Assembly: GCA_003427395.1 (NCBI GenBank)
Contig: BFEA01000409.1
Location: forward strand, 206,080 to 233,695
Reading direction: 5' to 3'
Length of the DNA: 27,616 bases
Source: Chara braunii
Lineage: Eukaryota > Streptophyta > Charophyceae > Charales > Characeae
A program made the translations under genes and the position numbers. Below the pieces are notes generated by a model that was not told where the DNA came from, made no database searches, and saw only the letters and a list, made by a program, of their open reading frames with translations. Below are positions 1 to 9,800 of this stretch, piece after piece (position 1 is the first letter of the stretch; every line of letters starts with the position of its first letter).

Positions 1-61
1 GCCAGTAGCTGCGCCTCCCGGTGACCGCCAGCCGAGTAACATCAGTGTCTAAGGTCAACGC
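1..61. repeat. 61-bp exact duplicate of 13493-13553
   Basis: These 61 bases are identical to 13493-13553. In the downstream copy the sequence runs on into a CTCTCCCACACACC stretch; here it is cut off by an adapter-like sequence. A related but diverged copy of the same stretch resumes after the adapter (about 96-129). The simplest reading is that this end of the contig was built from a chimeric mate-pair read. Confidence 0.85.
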
Positions 62-95
62 CTGTCTCTTATACACATCTAGATGTGTATAAGAG
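62..95. other. Residual Nextera mate-pair junction adapter (Tn5 mosaic ends), assembly artefact
   Basis: Bases 62-80 read CTGTCTCTTATACACATCT, the 19-bp Tn5 mosaic end used in Nextera chemistry. Bases 81-95 read AGATGTGTATAAGAG, the first 15 bases of its reverse complement. Back-to-back mosaic ends are the circularisation junction of Nextera mate-pair libraries. The last four bases of the standard junction are absent (TATTG follows). It is not a natural element of a plant or alga genome, and sequence left of it may not be contiguous with sequence right of it. Confidence 0.93.
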
Positions 96-403
96 TATTG
101 TCTAACGCCAACCCTCTCCCACACACCACATGCCGAATGATAATGATTATCGTCCCCTTACCAAGTGACGCAACTTTTCTTTTTTTTTTCCTTTTTCTTT
201 CCCCCACATGCCTTTGAGATCTACGCAGACCGCATGCCCAGGACTCGCAGGCAGGGGGGGCAGCACCCACCTGGGCAAACTGGGCAGGTGAAAAAACTTC
301 AAAAAAGTGGTAACTAACTGGGGGACTCCAGAGTAGAATAGAATAGAATAGTCGTAGTATAGCGGTAGTATAGCCGGAATATAGCGGTAGTATAGCCGAA
401 ACA

Positions 404-480
404 TTGATCTGCATTGATGTATTAAAGGGACGCTGGACCCGATTTCGAGCAGGTGTCGCTCTGCACCAGTAGATGGAGCA
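404..480. repeat. Solo terminal fragment of foldback family C
   Basis: Bases 432-479 (GCTGGACCCG ... AGTAGATGGAGC) match the right terminal repeat of the complete foldback element at 4080-4270, and the match extends leftward into its interior (GCATTGATGT vs GCTTGATGT). The other terminus is not present here, so it is a truncated copy. Confidence 0.65.
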
Positions 481-633
481 GCCCAACAGCCAAGGCCTCA
501 ATTACGGTGGTTCTCTTACCACTGCGGGGATAGTGGCCTTACAAAAGGGGTTTTGTTTAAAAAAAAAAAAAAAAAAAATTCTGACTTCAAGGCAGGGGAC
601 TGCACGTGGCCTGAGGAGTCGATATCCGGCCTT

Positions 634-781
634 GAACCACCAGTACATGCCAGCCATGGGCCACAGGCCCTTTACGAGGCCGGCCACCGTCAATTTATAT
701 GATCGACGGCGCGGGAGCCTCCTAAATTTTAGGAGAGGCTCAGTCGGACTCTCAACTTGGCTGGGGCCATGTACTGGTTCC
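634..781. repeat. Imperfect foldback element
   Basis: The left arm (GAACCACCAGTACATGCC, 634 on) pairs with the right arm (GGCCATGTACTGGTTCC, ending 781). The arms are imperfect and resemble those of the element at 16371-16486, so both may belong to one family. No coding capacity. Confidence 0.45.
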
Positions 782-1397
782 TTGAGGGAGCCTTCCAAGG
801 TATCGTTGGGTCACCCCAGGGATGTTTTGGGGGGTATGAAATGACGAACGGGTTGTAAAGGAGCTCACACTTCAAACCCTTGTGTTCTATTTATTGAATT
901 ATCTCAAACTTAGAAAGTGGTTCCAATCTCACGAGAATGTATACAGCTGCAATCACGTCCAGAGCTTTGTTTCTTTTTCTTGTTTTGTGAGTTTTCACGG
1001 CCGCAACTTTTTTCTTTTTTCTTTTTTCTTTTTTTTCCCGTGAGAGTACCATAAAGAAATGGAGTGGGACCCAGGCTCGGCAAAACTCGGAGCGCAGTGA
1101 AAATCAGGGTCGGCAAAAACAGGCTCGGAGGTACTGGTGGTTAAAAAAAATATATATATATTTTAAAGTTATATTGTCTTGTTCCAGTTCTTACGGATGT
1201 CCAAAACAAATCGAAAAAGGAATGAAAAAGGCAAATTCATAAAAAATAACTCTTTGAATTTTTTTCCTTTTCTTTCCATTTTTTTCAATATACTGCGCTG
1301 GGACTGCCTGAGACACTGCCTGGTCTGCATGGGTACCCAGGCAGCCGGCTCGTTGCCCAGCTGCAGGTTCTCTTAAAAACCTGATACTCCTATGCTT

Positions 1398-1424
1398 GCT
1401 GCTGCTGCTGCTGCTGCTGCTGCT
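1398..1424. repeat. (GCT)9 microsatellite
   Basis: Nine uninterrupted GCT units, about 100 bp before the exon at 1526. It is translated only in spurious reading frames. Confidence 0.95.
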
Positions 1425-1525
1425 TTTGTCACTCGGACGCACTAGACATCATCAGAACACATTCCTTTTCTATTTTTAATAGTCTGGTATCTTGTGGTTG
1501 TTGTTGTTGTTGTTGTCGTTCCCAG

Positions 1526-1723
1526 GTTGCAAATCCCATTCTCCAGAAGAAGAAAATTCAGCAAGCAAGGCTTGACTTGGTGCATCACGAGTTCGTCCGT
1601 GACATCGCTGTATTTGCGAAGACCTTTGGCGGTCTCCTCCATCCTGATGGGAAGTCTAACCTGGAGGCAATCGAGAAACTGTTTGAGAAAGCAGATACAG
1701 ATGGGAATGGCAGTCTGAATGGG
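1526..1723 (+). CDS. Exchanger exon encoding the first EF-hand (most of the loop)
   Basis: The acceptor is TTCCCAG before 1526, behind a GTT-rich tract; the donor is G|GTATGT at 1724. The 66 residues include a basic stretch QKKKIQQ, a helical HHEFVRDIAVFAKTF segment, and the helix EAIEKLFEKA leading into the loop DTDGNGSLNG. The calcium-binding loop is interrupted by the intron after its tenth position, and positions 11-12 (S,E) are the first two codons of the next exon. Confidence 0.9.
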
Positions 1724-4700
1724 GTATGTTGCTCTTTCCTCTTTTGGAAATTTTGTTGTCGTCAACCTGTAACAACTATCAGTGGGTGCCAAAGAGATGA
1801 AGAGGAGGAGGGGGGAGGGGGGGGAGAGGGTGGAAAGGGCGTAGAGCGAAGCAAGCCTCTGCGCTCAGTTAGAAATGCCGGTGTGCATTTGTTAGTTGGG
1901 ACAGCAGTTAACACTTGCCCCCGAAATCTCTTTTTTATTTCTCCTCTCCCCGGCCCGCCCCACCTGAAATTCTTCGCCTCCCATCTTTCCTTTTTTGCGT
2001 TTTTTTTTCCGAAACTAAGCTATCTAATCTTCTCTCGGGTATCCCTTCCAGTGCCTACCCACATCTACCTACCCAGGCCTGGTCTGCATCTACCACGCAG
2101 GTGCTAACCAGAGTTACTATTACCAAGCAGGGGCCTACCGTCTTCACCCGAATAGAACGCCCGGTTATTATATCTGTATCTGGACCGGGCGTTTGTACTT
2201 CACCCTACAGTCTTCCCCCGAATACAACATACGGTCGTTAAAGAATATAGACTGAAAGATACACCAAATTCAGTTATAATGACCGTACGTTGTATTCGGG
2301 GGAAGACTGTAGCCAGAGCTACATCTACCAAACACTGGTGTGGCAAACCAAAGTCTACGGGCTATTTGAACAAACCCCCAGCTAGGATTGGCAGGGGCGA
2401 AGGCCTCCCGGAGAACAAGGGAGGACCCTGCCAAGATCAACTAGGGAGGGCTAGCCAACCATCTCGGCTGGCGAACACCAAGCGTGCGGCAGACGGCCCT
2501 GCAAAGGTTCTTCTTTTGGGTTAATGTTCTCGCTAAGGAAAGTGTCTGAGGGGGAATTATGAAGAAAGAACTTTCAAGTCAAAGAAGCATATTTCGTTGT
2601 AAGATAACCACACCCAGCCAAGCGTGCGGCAGACGGCCCTGCAGAGGTTCTTCTTTTGGGTTAATGTTCTCGCTAAGGAAAGCGTCTGAGGGGGAATTAT
2701 GAAGAAAGAACTTTCAAGTCAAAGAAGCATATTTCGTTGTAAGATAACCACACTGCACGCGTACTTGATATATTTCGTAAGATAACCACTGTGACACTGC
2801 ACGCGTACTCGATACGGACACGGTTAAGTGATGAATTGTACACCCTCCCTTCTTTCTCATTGGTACGGCAATCGTTAATATACGAATGAGGGAAGTTCCC
2901 GGGTCGCTCTACCAACTGCCATCATGAGAAGGGAGGGTGTGGTGTTTCCTCCTCCTTCGCTCATCGTATAGGAATCCGCTTTCTTGAATTTTTTTCCAAA
3001 TTCTGTATGTAAATTCTGGTAGAGGTGAAAAAAATAAAAATAAAAAAAAATCATGTACACAGACAAATGGGGAGTCCAAGTACAGGAACAAAGCTTTTAT
3101 TGAGAAAGTAGGTCACCCTCTGACAAATATGGGTATTAGTAGGGTATTACCCTTTGGACAAATAAGGGTATTAGTACGGTATTACCCGTTGACTGTATAT
3201 GGGTACAGTAGAAGTAATAACAACAGCGCAAGTTCGGTTTGTTTTTTGAGAAGCATTTACAATTTTAAATTAATGCTGCAACTGTGAGGATGGAATGATG
3301 ATTGTGCAATGTGGGGCCTCGATCCAGTACTCTCCACATGCACGAAAGACAAAATATGGCGATGTATCTTTCCATGTTCTAGCGAATGAGTCGTTCTCAT
3401 TTAGCACATTTGGTGAGTAGTGGAGCGAGGCCCATGGATAAATGGTAGACGGTTTCTTTACAAAACTCTTCCAGGACTCCAGATGCACTTGGGACAACCC
3501 TGTGGACGAGGTGCACTCGGAAGAGTAAGATGCACTTGGACACCCCTGTGGACGAGGTGCACTTGAAACTCTTCCGGGACCCGAAAGATGGTGAACTATG
3601 GGCCTCGCTACACTACTCAATACTCCTGTGGACGAGGTGCATTTGGAGAAGGAACATTCGTAATGTATTGGGACGATTACCAGTTCCAGATACATAAAAG
3701 TGTTGTGTAGTGGAGTGAAGTCCTATGTCTGTGCAGGGAGTGGCCAGAGGAAACTCTGGTGGAGCCTCGCAGCGGTACTGACATGAAAACAGAAGGACAA
3801 ACAAACAAACAAAAAAAAGAGAATAGAGTACTACGACGAATAATGTTTGGTGGTATGAATGAATGATAGAATCACATAGATGCGATGCGGTTTTTCAAAA
3901 CTCTTTTGGTGATGTGACTGTAGGGCCCCGACTCCACCACTTGCCACATGCACAAAAGACCGCAGTAGGGGTGACGTGACCACCTTTTCTCCCGACCCCT
4001 GCGCAGTTAATACCCTGAGTATCAGAGTACTAATCAATGCTGTACTTTTTTTTTTTTTTTTTTTTCCCTCTAAGGGGCCGCTCCATCTATTGGTGGGGAG
4101 CATCACCTGTTGGAAACCGGGTCCAGCATCCCTTATATACATGAAAAATATGGAATGTGTACAAAATTAAGACAAAAATCTGCTGTACTGAGTCTACTGA
4201 CTGCTTGATGTACGATGGGAGGCTGGACCGGGTTTCCAGCAGGTGTGGCTCCCCACCAATAGATTGGAGCAACCAGGAAACCTCCTAGGGGGGGATGCTC
4301 GTATCACCACCCCTAAGGATTTCGGGTATTAAAAAAAAAATAAAAAAAATGATGGGGGTGCATCTTTCCTTGTTCCAAGGAAAGATTCATTTTCATTTTC
4401 ATTTTCACATTTGGTGAGTGGTGGAGCTAGGCACTAAGTGATGGATGAGGTTCATGCATGACACTCGGCTGAATGGATAGAAGGGAAAGTGTGGAAGCCT
4501 GATGGAAGGGCAGATTTCAAATGAAACTGATCCCAAGTGCAGAACAGATACTAGAGTTGGAAGACTTTCGGATCAGTGTAATTTGAATTCTGCCCTTCCA
4601 TCAGGCTTCCTATTGCTGTCATTTCTTGGAGTTTTATGTAGCTTTCCTTTCCTTGCCTTGGACTCGCCTGTGGATTTTATGTTGCCGTGTCAGAGCATGA

Positions 4701-6849
4701 CTCAGATGTCAAATTGGAAGGAGTTTTATGTTTCAACTGTCGTAATTTCTGATAGCTGCATGTAGCTCTCCTCTTTTGTTCTTTCTTTTTCCCCCCTTTA
4801 AACCACAAGTTTCTCCTGAGGTCGTGCCCGTATACAAGCCACGATTTTAGGAAACGTATGGGCCGCTACAGGAGCGTCCAAATTCATCCGACTAGAAATG
4901 TTTCTAGACTATGTTTTCCCGCGGCCGATAGCTGGTTCAAGGACTGGTGGTTTAACAAATCCACGAGGCCTAGCCAGGATTTTAGGAAACGTACAGGCCG
5001 CTACAGGAGCGTCCAAATTCATCCGACTAGAAACGTTTGTACTCAATTTCTGACCCGCTACTGGACCCGGGGCCAAGTCCCACTTACACTGATCCTTGAT
5101 TTCTGGTCGTTGATCTTCCCAAATCTGCGGTCTGAAATCGATCATTCTGGTAAGTGGGATTTGGGATTCGGGCCCGGGTCCAGCATCGCCGGCATCGCCG
5201 CTTGCATAATCGTTCTGCATGCGCACCCTCACTGCATCCCAACCTCACATTTTTTAGCCCACAGTGCCTTGCGGTAAAATGCGACGATATCTGATCACTA
5301 TCTGCCTCTTCATTCCGCCTGGTTCTCCGAGGCTGGTTTTATCAACAAAAAAAAAGAAAGAAAAAAAAAAGGAACAATTCCGGCAGTGTGACACTTTCAG
5401 TTCCGAAAGGGCAAAAAAAACATGTGCGGGCAACAAAATCGGGTGTGGAGTTTGAAAAGGGCGATATGGGTAAAAATGGCTGTGGACCGAGTATGATTTT
5501 GTTGCCCTTTTTTTTTTTTTTTTTTTTTTTTAACGCTAATTCTTTAAGCCCAACCAATTCAATTACCTGTCAAATCTGGACAGGACGGCCTTTCAGGCCT
5601 TTTTTATTGTCATTTTTTAGTATTACGGGGAACCCCGTAGCAGCCACATCCGTGCTCAAGCCTCCAGCGATGGAACATGCGGGAGCTGCACGCACCAGCA
5701 GGTGCGATACCTGCTACAGCAGGTGGGCGGTACCGGCCAGAGGTCAGCCGGTAGCATCAGGACCGAGCTTCTTCGATGGGCCAGTCACTGTGCCTCCCCT
5801 CCGGTCCCCGCCCTTTTCAAACTCTCCGCGCAAGTTTATTGCCCTTTTCAAACTCGGCGCGCCGGTAGAAATGCTTTTTTTGTTGCCCTTCCAAACTCGG
5901 CACGCGAGTTTGTTGCCCGCATGATGTTTTGTTGCCCTTTTCGGACTCATTTGTGCTGCCACAAGCCCCCCCCCAAAACAAAACTCACTCTTCAGCCTGT
6001 GTCTTGGACTAAACCGTGACGATGTCTCATAGAACACCAGCCTCTTCAGCGCATTCCAATGGAGACCTGCTGCCAAGTTTTGTGTATAGTTATTAGCTCC
6101 TGTCCGTCTGAAGAAGACCGGAAGGTGTAGTCCCTCCCATACCCCACACACAATGCAAGTCCACCGTCAATGAAGCATGGGGCAGGAAAAAGTCTGGGAA
6201 CTCCGAGGTTGGTCGTAGTGAGAATGTGTCACGTCGATTGACTGCGGTGGAGCTGGGGAAATTGCACCTCATAATCTCTCACCGCCAGGCCTTGTTCGAC
6301 CTCTCCTCTCTGTCCCCCCTCCCACTTGATGGATGCGATCCAAACTCCCTGCTCTTCCCCCCCTCCTCCTCCTCCTCCTCCTCCTCCTCCCTCCACAGCC
6401 ACTCTGCAAACTTGTTGATGGCTCCTTTTAATAAATCTTTTTATATCCCTTGCCTCGTGTAGATTTATTCAATTTTGTATCTGCGAACTTGTTGACGACT
6501 CGTTTTAATAAATCTTTTTATATCTGTTGCCTCGTGTAGACTTATTCAAATTTTGTATGTTGTATAGCTCTCCTCTCCTCTGACGACTCTTGTGGATTTT
6601 ACGTTGCCGTTTCTGTGAACTCTGAGCTTTTACTTTGCAATCAGACTCGCTCTCATTCACACTTCTCATGGATGCTAACAGGTGCGCAGCAAACTGGCGA
6701 CAAGCGCCCACTCAGAACTCGGAGATATGGTAACCGAGAACACGTATCAGATACAAGTTCACTTCGATGGCCACGGCGACCCAGCGCCCACACAACTCTC
6801 TGTTCGCATACACAGGATCACCCTGGATACCCCACACGCGATACTCTGA

Positions 6850-6885
<36 letters not shown>

Positions 6886-9800
6886 TGAACTCTACCTCCA
6901 GCTATGGCGGCTATGGCCGCTACTACCCTATCGCTATGGCTAAGCTCCTCTCTTGCCCACTTCGTCCTTGGGCTCACTGCAGACCACCTCGCACAAGTCG
7001 CTTGTGGCAGCGCTGCTCACGCAGGAATGAATGAATGGTTGGGCGCTGCCTCTTGATTTATACTTCTGCACTTCGAAAGGCCACTACTAGGACCTTCCGG
7101 AAGGCCGTAGACTTGGCCTTTCGGGACTGTAGCAGCTACGACCTTGACCTTTCTGGACTGTAGCAGCTACGACCTTGACCCTTCGAGAAAGCTACAGCTA
7201 CGACTTCTAGACCTGACTGAGACTCCTACTCGACAGGTCTACAGATCGAACCCCTGCTACCTATGGACCCTACGACAACCTGCCAACTGTTACAGATACA
7301 CAGGTCACGGGTTCAACTCTACAGTCTTCCCCCGAATACAACGTAGGGTCATTATAGCTGAATTTGGTGTACCTTTCGGTCTAAATTCAGCTATAATGAC
7401 GGTGCGTTGTATTCGGGGGAAGACTGTAGGGGTTGACACAGATACTGTACACAGGTAAGGTGGGGACTACCCGTCGCCCGGTCATTATAGCTGTATTTGG
7501 TGCAACTTTCAGTCTAGACACAGTGATAATGACCGGGCGTTCTATTCGGGTGAAGACGGTAGGGATCGAGTCCTGGGATCTGCATCGGCTACTGCGAAGT
7601 GGTGAATACCGTTTCAACTTTATGTAGGCCTTTTAATTTCTGTGAGCAACGTCGGGGCAGCTCTTCTGTTTTTGCACTTCGTGTTTGCAACTTTGCATGG
7701 AATGATATGATATTATGAATGATGGATGCATTGGATAGGGATCATGTCCGAAACCTAGTCTCCCACGAAGAAGGCACCAAGCGTAAATTGTTGGTGTCAA
7801 GTCGTCGGCCGATCGTTCGACCAGCTTTTTTTTTTTTTTTTTTTTTGGTTCCGCTCGACTGGCTTGTTCGTGTTGGCGTCAACTGACTGATAAACTTGTG
7901 TTCTTTTTTGTCGTTTGTCCCTGTGGTTGGCAGAGTGAGGTGAGGGCGCTACTTGTGGGACTGGCACCAGACATTACTGATTTCAACGCGGACGAGAGGG
8001 CAGGCCATATTTTCCAAGCTATGGACGTCGATTCCGACAAACACATCACAAAGGCAGAGTTTATACCATCGCTTGCTCAATTTTTGGAGAAGGTAAGCGG
8101 CCTTGCTCATAACGCTTTCCTATGGTCAAATCTCTGTTCCAAAATGAACGCTACCGTCATCACCCGAATAGAACTAACGGTCATCATAGCCGTGTCTGGA
8201 CTGCAAGTTGGCCCAAACACAGACGGGAGCTATAGAGATCGGGCATTCTATTTGGGTGAAGACGGGAGCTCCGGGGCTGTAGCATGCGGGTGATGAACCC
8301 CCCCCCTTCAGAAATCCTACTTCTGTCACCCTAAAGGGCCATGGTAGTTAGCGGTGGAGCGAGCGACGATGCTACTCGTGAAATGGCTACAGTGGCAAGT
8401 GGTCACCCAAGGCCCATAGTTTTTTGTTGGGTGCATGTTCATGCCAACCTGCCAGAAGTACTAATGAAGTTAATGGAACTTAATGCCCCATTCTTCCGGG
8501 AAATTCCTTTTTTTTTTTGTCTCACTGTTATGTGTGTGTGTGGATAGGACGCACCATCGTTGTATGGTCATGATGAGGGTGGTGCTTAGTGTAAACACCA
8601 AGATGGCGGCAGTAGTCATCTGTGAACTCGTCGTTTTCATCATTCAGTGATGTTCAGCATATAAATTTGAAGTTTGAGAGCTGTATGTTCAAGGCATCGT
8701 ATCGTATCATGTCATATCGTAGAATACCATATTGTATTCGTATCAAATCGGATTATATCGCATCATATCGTATCATACCCTATCATATGCTATTTTATCT
8801 AATCCTCTTTATCTTATCTTATCTTATCGTATCTTTATCGATCTGAATATGTATCTTATAATAAATATTAAATTCGAAGTTAGACCACGACTAACTCCGA
8901 TCCTCGTTTTGCCGATCGGAATGTCACTGTGCGCCAATGGGGTGCCGAAGTGCCAGCGCAGGATTTTTTATGTCTTTTGGCTGGCGCCACCAGCCTTTGT
9001 GGTCAGGTATCACCCAGCCTCCACCGGCCTCCGAAGAATGCGGAGTAGGGGCTACTTTTGAGACTTAGTGTCGCAGCCTGAAAGGTAGTGGTGGTTTAAG
9101 CAGTGCGTCCAAGGGATCTTCATATCATCTTATCTCATCTTCTCTTATCTCATCTTATCTTGTCTTATCTTCTTTTTTCTTTTTCCTTCTCTCCTCTCCT
9201 CTCCTCTTTTCTTCTCTTGCCGTCTCGTCTCGTCTACTAGTCTCATCTCGTCTCATCTCATCTTGTCTCATCTTGTCTTGTCTTGTTTTGAGTCGTCTTG
9301 TCTTATCGTATTGTAACCTTGGACATGGGCCTCGCTGCACTACTATCGAAATGTGCAAAACGAGAGTGAATCTTCTGCTAGAAGATGGAAAGATACACCA
9401 CCATGAATTTTGTCTTTTGTGCATTTCGAGAGTAGTGCAGCGAGGCCCCATATCTCATGTTTTTTGTATTTTTATTTTTATTTTTAATCTCATGTTTTCT
9501 TGTCTTACTGTATGGTATCTTGTCCTACGTTTATCTCGTCTTATTCTAGTATCTTATTTTGTGTTTATGTTATCTTGCTCCATCTTATGGCACCTTATTT
9601 TGTGTTTATGTTATCTTGTTCCGTCTTATGGCACTTTATTTTGTCTTTATGTTATCTTGTTCCGTCTTATAGTACCTTATTTTGTCTTGTATTGGACTCT
9701 AATATATGTATACTGCGTTATTCCGGTGTGTGGTGCAGAAACGGAAGGCGGACCGTGAAAGTGCCCTCCAGCACATGCATCGGCCTGAATTCTGGGCGGC

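Larger units (their letters stand above)
96..1525. other. Repeat-rich non-coding stretch, probably intron of the exchanger gene
   Basis: No exon is recognised here. It holds a GAATA-type microsatellite (about 332-351), two copies of an 18-bp TATAGCGGTAGTATAGCC-like unit (about 358-401), an A18 run near 560, a foldback pair around 634-781, poly(T)-rich runs near 1010-1035, a GCT run (1398-1424) and a GTT run just before the first recognised exon. If the contig is correct, this is the intron upstream of the exon at 1526. Confidence 0.5.
1724..7933. other. 6.2-kb intron of the exchanger gene, packed with repeats
   Basis: GT-AG intron in phase 0. It contains four of the five copies of the TA-flanked MITE family, a 140-bp tandem duplication, copies of two other foldback families, several poly(T) runs of 15-25 nt, CTC and CA microsatellites and many short tandem duplications. 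No convincing additional exon is seen inside it. Confidence 0.8.
8093..9738. other. 1.6-kb intron of the exchanger gene
   Basis: GT-AG, phase 0. It contains MITE family A copy 5, a foldback family B copy, a long degenerate TATCG/TATCA/TCTCA pentamer region and a 41-bp minisatellite ending about 60 bp before the acceptor. No further exon is seen. Confidence 0.8.

Noticed and set aside
79-844. Open frames on both strands in the first 850 bp
   Set aside because: They run through the adapter, poly(A) and foldback repeats, with no recognised domain and no splice support.
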